The notes beneath the pieces are model-generated. The model saw nothing but the letters and a program-made list of their open reading frames with translations. It searched no databases and had not been told where the DNA came from. Below are positions 53,753-61,639 of a stretch of DNA of 64,000 bases, in pieces (position 1 is the first letter of the stretch; each line of letters starts with the position of its first letter). A program made the translations under genes and the position numbers. Origin of the DNA: SABI01 sp963678555 (GTDB lineage Bacteria; Spirochaetota; Spirochaetia; Sphaerochaetales; Sphaerochaetaceae); assembly GCA_963678555.2 (NCBI GenBank), contig CAXXJA010000002.1:1054001-1118000 (forward strand), in the 5' to 3' direction.

Positions 53753-54379
53753 ATGTCTATTCATGATAATTGGCCTTCACGTGGTCAAGCCCAGGAAATC
53801 CTTCATCGAGGTGAGATCCTGTCACCTGGAGCATGGGTCGCACATTCTCGTATGGTCGCCCAATCTGCAGAAAGTTTGGCAAAGGCCTTGAATGCTGCAG
53901 GTATCTTTGATATCTATGTTGATTCCGAAAAAGCTTGGGTACTTGGTCTTCTCCATGATATTGGCCGCCAAGAGGGATTGACTGACATGCTTCATGTCAC
54001 TTCTGGTTATGATTATCTGATGCACATGGGTTACCCTGAAGCTGCTCGTGTCTGTCTGACTCATAGTTTCCCAATTAAAAATATTGATACAGCATCTGCA
54101 GGTTGGCAGGGAAAAGAGGATGAGAAATATAGAGTTGAAGATTTTCTTAAATCGATAACCTATGATATATATGACAAGCTTATTCAGTTATGTGATAGTG
54201 TATGTCTGACAAGTACTACTGTCCCACTAGAAATTCGATTTGTCGAGGTTGCTCTTCGCCGTGGGATACATGAAAAAACCGTTGACAAGTGGAACGCACT
54301 TCTACATCTTCGAGGCTGGTTTCAATCCTTTCTCAATGAACCCGTATATAGTTACCTTCCTGATTTTACTAGCTGGTGA
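53753..54379 (+). CDS. HD-domain metal-dependent hydrolase or oxygenase
   Basis: A 208-residue HD-superfamily protein. Visible metal ligands follow the H...HD...H...H...D pattern: VAHSRMVAQSAESLA (first His), LLHDIGRQEG (HD), LHVTSGYDYLMHMGY, CLTHSFPI and LCDSVCLT. The two additional histidines point to a binuclear metal centre, as in HD phosphohydrolases and in the diiron oxygenase PhnZ. Because it ends an operon for a phosphonate- or iron-type importer, it may process the imported compound. This role is an inference. ATG 53753 follows AAAGGAGTTATA. Confidence 0.78.
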   Translation: MSIHDNWPSRGQAQEILHRGEILSPGAWVAHSRMVAQSAESLAKALNAAGIFDIYVDSEKAWVLGLLHDIGRQEGLTDMLHVTSGYDYLMHMGYPEAARVCLTHSFPIKNIDTASAGWQGKEDEKYRVEDFLKSITYDIYDKLIQLCDSVCLTSTTVPLEIRFVEVALRRGIHEKTVDKWNALLHLRGWFQSFLNEPVYSYLPDFTSW

Positions 54380-54425
54380 GATGGAACATATTATAATGAA
54401 CCCATGATGTATGACACCAAGATTT

Positions 54426-54450
54426 GAAAGCAGGTACCTGTTAGAATATC
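54426..54450. repeat. Right direct repeat of the AT-rich ABC/HD island
   Basis: GAAAGCAGGTACCTG (54426-54440) is the second copy of the repeat at 49466. It starts 47 bases after the HD gene's stop. The core CAGGTACCTG (54431-54440) is a perfect 10-bp palindrome. Confidence 0.65.
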
Positions 54451-54515
54451 CTCCATCTATTACCTGCACAGGAAGATGCTGAGGTTGGTAAGTTCTCCTG
54501 CCAGTTTAAACACCC

Positions 54516-55829
54516 TTATCCCTGAAGCAACCACGAATAGGCGGGAACGATATGGATGATATTTCCCGTCTTCTCGTCCTTGAACTCTTCTTCCTCGTAA
54601 GCGGTGATTATCCACGACTCTTGCAGCCCGAGTTCTTCCATACCCTCAAGAAGCGGTGAGAGTTCCCACCCCCTCGTCCGCTCATCCTTGCCAAGACCCC
54701 AGCTGACCTGTATGAGCTGGATGTCCGAATCGGGACCAACGGCAAAATCGATCTCTTCACCTTGGGACGTCCTGTAGTAGAATATCTGCTCAGTGACCCG
54801 CCTGAGTGCCATGAATACCATGTTCTCCAACACCAGTCCGCTGTTCTCCGAAGTGGCTCGACAGTAGGCTTGGACCAACGCATGGTCAACACAGTATACT
54901 TTCTTTGGATTGACAGACTGGGCAGCCGTGTTGTACGAACGGATCGGAACCGTGAAGAGCAAGTAACAGTCGGTAAGCTTTTCGATATAGACGCTGATCA
55001 ATTCAGGTGAAAGTCTGTTCCGTTCCCCCGCAAGCCGTTGTTTCAGTTTGTTGACCGTGATAAGCCGGGAGTAACTGTTCATCAAGATATGCACAAGCCT
55101 CTTCAGCTGGACAGGATGCTTGATATTATACCTGAGCAGGATATCACGGCTGATCACATCGTTCACCAGATTCTGGAAATAGATCGGTGCCATTGAGCTT
55201 TTTGGAAGAACCAACCGCTCGGGCATGCCTCCCGTTTCAATGTACGAATCAAAGGCACCTATGATGGCATCCCTGGTCGCAATATCCGTTATCGTCTGGG
55301 GCTTCCCGGTTGCCCGCAGAAATTCTTTGAATGAGAAAGGAAACATCTCCTACGTATAAGTCCTCCCCCCCAGCTCTGTGGCAATCTCCTTTGAAAGCAG
55401 TTTTGCTGAGGAACCTGTGATATACACCTCGCACAGCTGTGGCGTCTGCATCCTGTTGACGAATTGTGCCCACCGATTCACATACTGCAATTCGTCGAAG
55501 AAGAAATAGACCTGCCGTTCATGTTTTTGGGAATACATCCCATAGTAGGTATCCGCAATCACCGCAGTATCCGATCCTTCAAATCTGAGGAAATCAAGAC
55601 GATCATCGGAGAAGTCAATATAGCAGATGTTTTCTGCGTCAACTCCATTGTCGAGAAGAGACTCTATCTTCTCATGCTGCCAGGTGGATTTTCCGCAGCG
55701 CCTGATTCCTATGATCACTGTCGCCTTCCGAGGAGCCAGAAGTATCGGTGTATCCCTGGGAATGATGGGGAATAGACTTCTCAGGTTTTTCTGCTGCTGG
55801 GCGATAATAAGACGTAACATTTCATTCAT
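54516..55829 (-). pseudogene. DUF4143-type AAA ATPase interrupted by an in-frame TAG
   Basis: On the minus strand the two open parts (55829-55350, 159 residues, and 55346-54516, 276 residues) are in the same frame, separated by a single TAG at 55350-55352. Together they form a 437-residue archaeal-type AAA ATPase with C-terminal DUF4143: Walker A IIGIRRCGKST, Walker B VYFFFDELQYV, sensor YITGSSAKLLSKEIA, then EMFPFSFKEFLRATGK, GGMPERL and YYRTSQGEEIDFAVG (a nuclease-like tail). The sister fragment at 46555 has AGG (Arg) where this gene has TAG, so a single A-to-T change is likely. Re-initiation at ATG 55346 would make two polypeptides, but the AGGAG is too close to that ATG. Confidence 0.82.
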
Positions 55830-56296
55830 ACTCGTATGATACGTGCAAACAGACCATAAGTTACATAGTTAACAAATATTTGCATACTTATAGTTAATAG
55901 TTCTCTAGATTTTGGAAACTTTAGCACCGTGTGCCACTGAAGGCCTATACATTCATGCACTTTGCTCCCGTAGGATGACTCCAATGGGAGCAACCCGATC
56001 GCTGAATTATCAGAAGATTGCAGGTGTGATCAAATCACCTTGTACGTGAATGTACACTCCGGCAAGTCCGCACCTGTACGTAGGGAATCCTTACGGTCTT
56101 TATTTATGCAAAATATACATTTTGTGCAAAACTAAATATAGATTATCAGTTATTCCTTATGAAGAAGTATGTTACCTTGTGAAGATATCATCATTCATGC
56201 AGTAGAGTATGGAACTATTACTACTGTATAGATATTTTCCCAAGCAGACTCTCGGTTTATAGTGGCCTTATAACCAATACATAGAAGGAGAAAGAT
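55830..56296. other. AT-rich gene-free stretch with repeats before the XRE gene
   Basis: This 467-base stretch has no reading frame of note. It contains an 8-bp inverted repeat (TTGCTCCC 55962-55969, GGGAGCAA 55986-55993) and the shared operator-like sequence at 56105-56142. It probably holds the divergent promoters of the ATPase and the XRE regulator. Confidence 0.5.
56106..56142 (+). promoter_or_regulatory. Operator-like palindrome upstream of XRE gene (right copy of shared sequence)
   Basis: TGCAAAATATACATTTTGTGCA (56107-56128 region) is a near-palindrome, and 56120-56142 matches 49363-49385 at 22 of 23 positions. Its place about 150 bases upstream of the XRE gene suggests an autoregulatory site, although it may also be a repeat left by a mobile element. 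Confidence 0.5.
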
Positions 56297-56641
56297 ATGC
56301 CCCGAACAGCCTTACAGAAACGCATCATAGACAACATCAGAAAATTTCGGAAAGAAAAGCATATGACGCAGGAAGAACTTGCAACACGTTCAAACCTTCA
56401 TACAGGATATATTGGAGGGATAGAGACCTATGGCAGATTCCCCAAGATCGATAACCTTAATGCTATCGCTCAGGGACTTGGAATAGACATTGCCTACCTC
56501 GTGAGTGAAGAGGCTGAGCAGAGAGCTATCGAGCTGACCAGACGTCTGGAGGAGCTTGAAGGCCTCCTGCACAGCTACCTTGCTGCCTGTGCCATTCCCG
56601 ATTACTCGAACATATCAGACTGGAGGTCAGAACCGAAATGA
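56297..56641 (+). CDS. XRE-family helix-turn-helix regulator
   Basis: A 114-residue protein with an N-terminal XRE/Cro-C1 domain (RIIDNIRKFRKEKHMTQEEL, then SNLHTGYIGGIETYGRFPKI and LNAIAQGLGIDIAYLV) and a C-terminal helical tail (about residues 72-95, rich in Glu/Arg/Leu) that could dimerise. Such genes are common in defence, toxin-antitoxin and integrative elements. ATG 56297 follows GAAGGAGAAAGAT. It marks the right end of the accessory region. Confidence 0.88.
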   Translation: MPRTALQKRIIDNIRKFRKEKHMTQEELATRSNLHTGYIGGIETYGRFPKIDNLNAIAQGLGIDIAYLVSEEAEQRAIELTRRLEELEGLLHSYLAACAIPDYSNISDWRSEPK

Positions 56642-56673
56642 CTCTGTCCCGGTTTTCCACCGGGAATTTCAGC

Positions 56674-56712
56674 CTACACTACCCTTTCTAACGATGTAAA
56701 GGGATAGTGTAG
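56674..56712 (+). terminator. Long stem-loop after the XRE gene
   Basis: CTACACTACCCTTT (56674-56687) pairs with AAAGGG-A-TAGTGTAG (56698-56712) with one bulged base, a stem of 14 pairs and a 10-base loop. No U-run follows on the plus strand. It lies between convergent genes and may protect both 3' ends. Confidence 0.55.
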
Positions 56713-56767
56713 ACTGTCAGTGTTCACACTCAGCCTGTGGTTTCCTCAGGATGTTGAGCACTCCCCT

Positions 56768-57604
56768 CTAGAAGGTATAGGTAGCCATGGCGGCTACGCG
56801 CTTGTAGATATCAGCACCCTCTTCGTGAAGATTCAGCTGCGGGATGACGGTGACATCAAGACCCCAGTCGAAGCTCATGTTGATGGGCAGGCCGAGTACA
56901 TAGGTCGTGTCCTGGGGAGTATCAAGGGTGAGACCGCGTGTTTCGACTTCAAGCATGAGGCCGACAAGGTTCACCACCAGAGGCATCCTGTATCCTACGA
57001 CGTATTCAGCCCGGTACTCGAAATCGTTGGTCCGTGCGCCGCTAGACTCGTACTCCCACCAGTCATCGCTGCCGGCTGCTGTGTACATCTGATACGACAT
57101 CTCCTGATAGGTTCTCATAAGGACACTCTTCCAATCGCCTTCGAACACCGCTCCGGTATCGAACTGGAGAGCAGCTCCGGCTTTCGCCTTCAGATAGACT
57201 CCGCCAAGTGAATCACTCACGTAAGTGTCAGTATCATCCGAAGCACCGATACGGAGGCCTTCATTGCCGAGAGGACTGAAGTCCCAGCCAGTTCCGACAG
57301 CTCCTCCGAGAGAGAGCTCTGCAACGGCTACGGGGGTGAGCACTGCATCGACGGAAACCGTCGAAGCTATCGGGGAAACACCCACCACTGTCTTCACCTT
57401 CAGGTTGTTGCCGCGTGTCAGCATGCCCTCTCCCTGAAGCATATCAATCGTATAGGTATACGCCCCTTCGATCTTAAATTCCGGAATATCAGAACCAAGC
57501 ACCTTGACGCTCGTCACGCCTTCCGCACTTACCGGCAGAGCTACCGCCAGCATACTCAACACGACTATCGCAATGATAGGGGTAATTCTTGTTGCTTTTC
57601 TCAT
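56768..57604 (-). CDS. Predicted outer-membrane beta-barrel protein
   Basis: A 278-residue protein with a signal peptide (IIAIVVLSMLAVALPVSAEG, cleavage after SAE or PVSA) and a C-terminal aromatic residue (RVAAMATYTF). The rest alternates in strand-like hydrophobic patterns with Gly, Ser and aromatic residues, which suits a barrel. I do not recognise a named family. ATG 57604 is preceded by GAGTTGAGGAGCGTACATA. It diverges from the second small barrel-like gene. Confidence 0.7.
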   Translation of the reverse strand: MRKATRITPIIAIVVLSMLAVALPVSAEGVTSVKVLGSDIPEFKIEGAYTYTIDMLQGEGMLTRGNNLKVKTVVGVSPIASTVSVDAVLTPVAVAELSLGGAVGTGWDFSPLGNEGLRIGASDDTDTYVSDSLGGVYLKAKAGAALQFDTGAVFEGDWKSVLMRTYQEMSYQMYTAAGSDDWWEYESSGARTNDFEYRAEYVVGYRMPLVVNLVGLMLEVETRGLTLDTPQDTTYVLGLPINMSFDWGLDVTVIPQLNLHEEGADIYKRVAAMATYTF

Positions 57605-57722
57605 TATGTACGCTCCTCAACTCATGGTATTGATACTGTAGCACACCTTGCTCTGATACAGAAACGGTTTTATGCTCCTTCATAGAGAATTCACATCCCT
57701 CGGGCTGAACTTTCTGAAACCG

Positions 57723-57751
57723 TTGCATTTTCGAGGCATCCGGGGTATGGT
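57723..57751 (+). promoter_or_regulatory. Promoter placing the transcript start at the ATG (57758)
   Basis: TTGCAT (57723-57728) lies 17 bases before TATGGT (57746-57751). The expected start, seven bases beyond the -10, coincides with the A of ATG 57758. No ribosome site is present. Confidence 0.6.
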
Positions 57752-57757
57752 GTGGAC

Positions 57758-58291
57758 ATGAAAAAACACCTACGTCTGATCATCCTGCTTACACTTACTT
57801 TCACCGCTATCAGCACTCTGCATGCAGGCTCCGGCATCTCCTACGCAACCTATGCGACACTCGAGAGCAGAAAGGGAGGAGGCGGTATTGAGCTGGCCTT
57901 TCCCGTGACAGATTCGCAGACACCGCGAGTCAGGATCCACACGGGTCTGAACCTTTATCTTCCCGATGACCATCAGCTTGATCTGGACCTGCTGACGCTC
58001 GCTGTGAGGGTTATGTTCCTCAGCCACCATGGCAGGGAGCACATCACCTACGGGTTTGCCCGCAGTGAGGGAGGTATCATGTTCCAGAGCGGACACAACC
58101 CTATCGAAGCTCCCTATGTCTTTGAGATCGGCGGTGGAGCCGGGTTTGAATACCGTTTCAGTGAGCACAATGCATGGTTCAGTGAGTTCGGGGGAGGTAT
58201 GCTTCTCAGTATTGGTGACGATGAAACCATCAGTGAAGGTCTTGAGGGAAGTTACGTTATGATGAGCGTCGGCCTGAGACACTACTTGTAG
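57758..58291 (+). CDS. Small predicted outer-membrane barrel protein
   Basis: A 177-residue protein with a signal peptide (RLIILLTLTFTAISTLHA), then glycine-rich and aromatic strands (GIELAFPV, YVFEIGGGAGFEYRF, WFSEFGGGMLLSI) and a final SVGLRHYL. This is like an eight-strand OmpW/OmpA-type barrel. I chose ATG 57758 because it coincides with the predicted transcription start; the frame could also begin at GTG 57752, which would lie upstream of the message. Function unknown. Confidence 0.7.
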   Translation: MKKHLRLIILLTLTFTAISTLHAGSGISYATYATLESRKGGGGIELAFPVTDSQTPRVRIHTGLNLYLPDDHQLDLDLLTLAVRVMFLSHHGREHITYGFARSEGGIMFQSGHNPIEAPYVFEIGGGAGFEYRFSEHNAWFSEFGGGMLLSIGDDETISEGLEGSYVMMSVGLRHYL

Positions 58292-58332
58292 CATCTCAGG
58301 ACGTCGCCTGCATGATAGGGAAAAGAAAGGGT

Positions 58333-59358
58333 TCAGTGGCTGCTTGAAGCCTTCCAGAGGTTGATCTTCCCTTCGACAGCATATCGGTCGATTTGGGATA
58401 GTTCGTCATCTGAGAACTCCAGCTTGTCGATAGCTCCTATATTCTCATGAATCTGGGATGAGTTACGTGCACCGATGAGAACACTGGTTACTTCCTTGCG
58501 CCTCAGAACCCACGAAAGAGCCATCTGGGCGAGACTCTGACCTCTCTGTCTGGCAATCTCGTTCAATCCCTTGATGCGTTCGAGGTTCTCAGGCGTGAGA
58601 AGCTCCTGGCTGAGAGCTGAATCCTTGTCTGCTGCTCTGCTTTCCTTCGGTATCCCGTTGAGATATTTATCGCTCAGCATTCCCTGAGCAAGCGGGGAGA
58701 AGCAGATACTACCCACCTGAAGCTCATCAAGGGTTGCAAGCAGATCCTTCTCGACCCATCTGTTCAGCATCGAGTAACTCGGCTGATGTATGAGAAGCGG
58801 GATTCCCATAGAGGAAAGTATCGTATAGGCTTCCCGGGTCTTTTCGGCTGAATAGGAACTGATTCCCACGTAAAGGGCTTTCCCAGAGCGGTAGGCTGTT
58901 TCGAGAGCACTCATAGTCTCTTCAAGAGGAGTATCGGGATCGAATCTATGAGAGTAGAAGATATCGACATAATCAAGCTTCATCCTCTTCAGTGACTGGT
59001 CGAGAGAACTCAACAGGTATTTCCGGCTCCCCCACTCTCCGTACGGGCCGGGCCACATGCGGTACCCCGCCTTCGTCGAGATTACCATCTCGTCGCGGTA
59101 GCGTGCCAGATCCTCGTGGAGGATTCGTCCGAAGTTCTCCTCGGCGCTTCCCGGCGGCGGACCGTAGTTGTTAGCCAGATCGAAATGAGTGATCCCCGAA
59201 TCGAATGCGGTGAAGACCATCTCCTTTGCCGTCTGGTAGGGCGTGATTCCCCCGAAATTATGCCACAGTCCCAGAGAGACCAGGGGGAGAGCAAGGCCGC
59301 TGTTGCCGACCCTCCGATATTTCATCTGAATGTACCGTTGTCCATCTGTTTTATGCAT
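58333..59358 (-). CDS. Aldo/keto reductase, YghZ-like
   Basis: A 341-residue NADPH-dependent oxidoreductase of the AKR14 type. The YghZ-type signature is visible in LGLWHNFGGITPYQTAKEM, DLANNYGPPPGSAEENFGRI, VISTKAGYRMWPGPYGEWGS and DYVDIFYSHRFDPDTPLEE. The catalytic Asp, Tyr, Lys and His are present in those blocks. Relatives reduce methylglyoxal and L-glyceraldehyde 3-phosphate. ATG 59358 has GGAGGAACT upstream; the next ATG at 59325 has none. Confidence 0.92.
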   Translation of the reverse strand: MHKTDGQRYIQMKYRRVGNSGLALPLVSLGLWHNFGGITPYQTAKEMVFTAFDSGITHFDLANNYGPPPGSAEENFGRILHEDLARYRDEMVISTKAGYRMWPGPYGEWGSRKYLLSSLDQSLKRMKLDYVDIFYSHRFDPDTPLEETMSALETAYRSGKALYVGISSYSAEKTREAYTILSSMGIPLLIHQPSYSMLNRWVEKDLLATLDELQVGSICFSPLAQGMLSDKYLNGIPKESRAADKDSALSQELLTPENLERIKGLNEIARQRGQSLAQMALSWVLRRKEVTSVLIGARNSSQIHENIGAIDKLEFSDDELSQIDRYAVEGKINLWKASSSH

Positions 59359-59440
59359 AGTTCCTCCATACGCTTAGTATCTACAGGATAATGCATGGCA
59401 CAGAAAGGCACAAGGATGAGAATGTTTTATTCTTTTCTGA

Positions 59441-59469
59441 TTGCCGATACATCTCCTTTTTGCTACTAT
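59441..59469 (+). promoter_or_regulatory. Promoter placing the transcript start at the ZIP gene ATG
   Basis: TTGCCG (59441-59446) lies 17 bases before TACTAT (59464-59469). The expected start is at 59476, which is the A of the ATG. Confidence 0.62.
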
Positions 59470-59475
59470 CCTGTT

Positions 59476-60288
59476 ATGGATAATTATGATGTTTTATTTG
59501 CCTTCGGCCTTACCGTATTTGCCGGCCTTGCAACAGGTGTGGGCTCGGTCATGTCGTTCTTCAGCAAGAAGTTCAATCCGAAGATCCTGGCTCTTTCACT
59601 TGGTTTCTCAGCGGGAGTGATGATCTATGTCTCGATGATAGAGATCTTCTTCAAGGCAAAAGAATCCCTGGGCGAGGCATTAGGGGCGAAGACAGGTTAC
59701 TTGCTGACAACCATCGCATTCTTCGGTGGAATTGCTCTGATAGCTATCATAGATAAGCTTATTCCAAACTACGAGAACCCTCACGAGATGGCGAATCACC
59801 CCGAAGCGATATCTGGAGAAGTGGCCGCGAATGACAAGAAACTTCTCAGAATGGGGCTGTTCAGTGCTCTTGCCATTGGAATCCACAACTTTCCCGAAGG
59901 GCTTGCGACCTTCATCGGTGCACTGACCGACCCCACTCTCGGAGTCAGCATTGCCGTTGCCATTGCAATCCACAATATTCCTGAAGGTGTTGCCGTGTCG
60001 GCACCGATCTACTACGCGACCAAGAGCCGGAAGAAGGCCTTCTACCTCTCATTCCTGTCCGGGGTGAGTGAGCCTGTGGGAGCCCTTATCGGGTACTTCC
60101 TCCTGAGGAACGTGTTCAATGACTTGACCTTCGGTATCGTGTTCGCCATGGTTGCCGGTATCATGGTGTATATCTCACTTGACGAGCTACTGCCAACGGC
60201 AGAGGAGTATGGAGAACACCATATAGCAATCGGCGGAGTCATTGGGGGGATGCTGCTCATGGCAACATCTCTTGTTCTGCTATCATAA
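59476..60288 (+). CDS. ZIP-family divalent metal (zinc) importer
   Basis: A 270-residue membrane protein with eight predicted helices. The binuclear metal site is visible in helix IV (IGIHNFPEGLATF) and helix V (AIHNIPEGVAVS). A cytoplasmic loop between helices III and IV carries His and Asp/Glu. This is the ZupT subgroup. ATG 59476 follows a promoter directly, so the mRNA is probably leaderless; codons upstream back to 59395 are in frame but lie before the transcription start. The small lipoprotein gene follows 10 bases downstream. Confidence 0.9.
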   Translation: MDNYDVLFAFGLTVFAGLATGVGSVMSFFSKKFNPKILALSLGFSAGVMIYVSMIEIFFKAKESLGEALGAKTGYLLTTIAFFGGIALIAIIDKLIPNYENPHEMANHPEAISGEVAANDKKLLRMGLFSALAIGIHNFPEGLATFIGALTDPTLGVSIAVAIAIHNIPEGVAVSAPIYYATKSRKKAFYLSFLSGVSEPVGALIGYFLLRNVFNDLTFGIVFAMVAGIMVYISLDELLPTAEEYGEHHIAIGGVIGGMLLMATSLVLLS

Positions 60289-60298
60289 GGAGAAACAG

Positions 60299-60583
60299 AT
60301 GAAACGACTCATCCTTCTGTGTATCGTGATCAGTGTGTTCCTTATCACATCATGCCTTCCCGAGGCTGTCTCAGCCCCCCAGAAACCGGCTGGATTCCTG
60401 ATGGGCATCTGGCACGGATGGATGGCACCTCTGTCGCTGATAGTCTCCCTCTTCAACGACAATGTGAGGATCTATGACACTCACAACACAGGCTGGTGGT
60501 ATGATGCAGGGTTCTACATTGCCATCATAAGCGGGTTTGGAGGACTCTCACTGACACGCAGGAAGAAACATAGAGACGATTAA
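60299..60583 (+). CDS. Small lipoprotein with conserved WHGWMAP segment
   Basis: A 94-residue protein starting at ATG 60299 with AAGGAGAAACAG just upstream. A signal peptide ends in the lipobox LITSC, so the mature N-terminal Cys is likely lipidated. Two hydrophobic segments follow (GIWHGWMAPLSLIVSLF and WWYDAGFYIAIISGFGG) and a basic C-terminus (RRKKHRDD). I have seen small proteins with this layout in other bacteria but know of no function. It is co-transcribed with the zinc importer. Confidence 0.8.
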   Translation: MKRLILLCIVISVFLITSCLPEAVSAPQKPAGFLMGIWHGWMAPLSLIVSLFNDNVRIYDTHNTGWWYDAGFYIAIISGFGGLSLTRRKKHRDD

Positions 60584-60586
60584 CTG

Positions 60587-60615
60587 TTTACCTTTTTGCA
60601 TCTGCACCGTATAGT
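60587..60615 (+). promoter_or_regulatory. Promoter placing the transcript start at the plsC-like ATG
   Basis: TTTACC (60587-60592) lies 17 bases before TATAGT (60610-60615). The expected start is at about 60622, directly before ATG 60623. The ATG has no ribosome site. Confidence 0.62.
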
Positions 60616-60622
60616 TCTAGCT

Positions 60623-61300
60623 ATGAACATTATCGACTCAGTCATCAACGGAACTATACGCGGCATTTTCAGGATCTTCTACAGATTTGACCCGTCCCCC
60701 CTCACCCAGGTACCGAAGGAAGGGCCTCTCATCATAACTGCCAACCACACCCACTTTCTTGATGCCCCCCTTCTCTATGTGTTCATGCAGCCGAGGACAT
60801 TGGTTGCTATGGCAAAAAAGCAGCTCTGGGACCATGCTGTAACCCGGTTCATCATGCATCGATGGAAGACAATTCCCGTCGACAGGGACTCGATGGGTCG
60901 GGAGACGATGAACGCCTGTTTCAACGTATTGAAGAGACGGGATATCCTGGCGATCGCACCTGAGGGGACACGCAGTCGCAGCGGGGTCCTTCAGGAAGGG
61001 AAAAGCGGGGTAGCCTATATCGCATACCGGGAGAAGGCCCCGATTATACCGATCGTCACGCTCGGGTTCGAGGATCGCACATCATACCGCTGGCCGTTGA
61101 AACGGACTCCCCTGCATATCGCAGTGGGAACACCCTACGAGATCATCGATACGGGTAGCCGACTCAGTGCCCAGGGAAGGGAGGAGCTGATGCAGGAGAT
61201 CATGATGCGCATCGCGACTCTTCTACCTGAGGACAAAAGAGGCATCTATCGTGACAGGGAGGTTGAGTTCGTCCATACCAGGGATATCACCCTCCCCTGA
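60623..61300 (+). CDS. 1-acylglycerol-3-phosphate acyltransferase-like protein (PlsC family)
   Basis: A 225-residue acyltransferase that should add the second fatty acid in phospholipid synthesis or recycle lysophospholipid. The HX4D motif occurs in ITANHTHFLDAPLLY and the EGTRS block in AIAPEGTRSRSGVLQEGKSG. It is a single-domain, membrane-associated enzyme with no predicted helix at the very N-terminus. ATG 60623 directly follows the promoter, suggesting a leaderless message; frame codons upstream at 60596 lie before the start of transcription. It is followed by decayed pfl genes. Confidence 0.88.
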   Translation: MNIIDSVINGTIRGIFRIFYRFDPSPLTQVPKEGPLIITANHTHFLDAPLLYVFMQPRTLVAMAKKQLWDHAVTRFIMHRWKTIPVDRDSMGRETMNACFNVLKRRDILAIAPEGTRSRSGVLQEGKSGVAYIAYREKAPIIPIVTLGFEDRTSYRWPLKRTPLHIAVGTPYEIIDTGSRLSAQGREELMQEIMMRIATLLPEDKRGIYRDREVEFVHTRDITLP

Positions 61301-61321
61301 GGCTTTCACCTGGACAGTCCT

Positions 61322-61639
61322 TCAGGATGAAGATCCGTGTGAAACCCCCTCTCCTCTGCACCTGCATATGATATCGGGCGAGAACTCACTCTTCATCAGC
61401 GGCTCACCGCGACTGACGGTCGCTCTCCTGCCGCTGATGAAGTATCTGTAGGAGTGAATTGTATCCACTACCGCCCGGGAGTCACTGAGAGTGTTTCCTT
61501 TTATCTCTCGGGTATCAGGATTGTGCAGCACCGGCAGCGAAGAGGACACCACTGAAGAAAAACCACGTAGCGGAGGCCCGGCTCGTCCTGAGTCCCTATG
61601 GACTCCACTGAGTGCACATAGCCTTGTATACCCTGTCAT
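61322..61639 (-). pseudogene. pflA: Decayed pyruvate formate-lyase activating enzyme (pflA)
   Basis: The minus-strand frame from ATG 61639 reads MTG, then nonsense, then HNPDTREIKGNTLSDSRAVV, DTIHSYRYFISG and GEPLMKSEF, which is PflA. In the shifted frame the missing part is readable: QGYVHSVESIGTQDEPGLRY and VVFLQWCPLRCRCC. So a one-base gain near 61631-61633 and a one-base loss near 61525-61530 compensate each other, scrambling about 35 residues including the CxxxCxxC iron-sulphur ligands. Gly-to-Arg changes (SGRRATVSRGE) and a truncated end confirm loss of function. It follows the pflB remnant with no gap, as in a normal pfl operon. Confidence 0.85.

Noticed and set aside
54516..55346. Treating the two ATPase parts as two separate genes
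   Set aside because: They are in the same frame with only one stop codon between, and the joined sequence follows the family without a gap.
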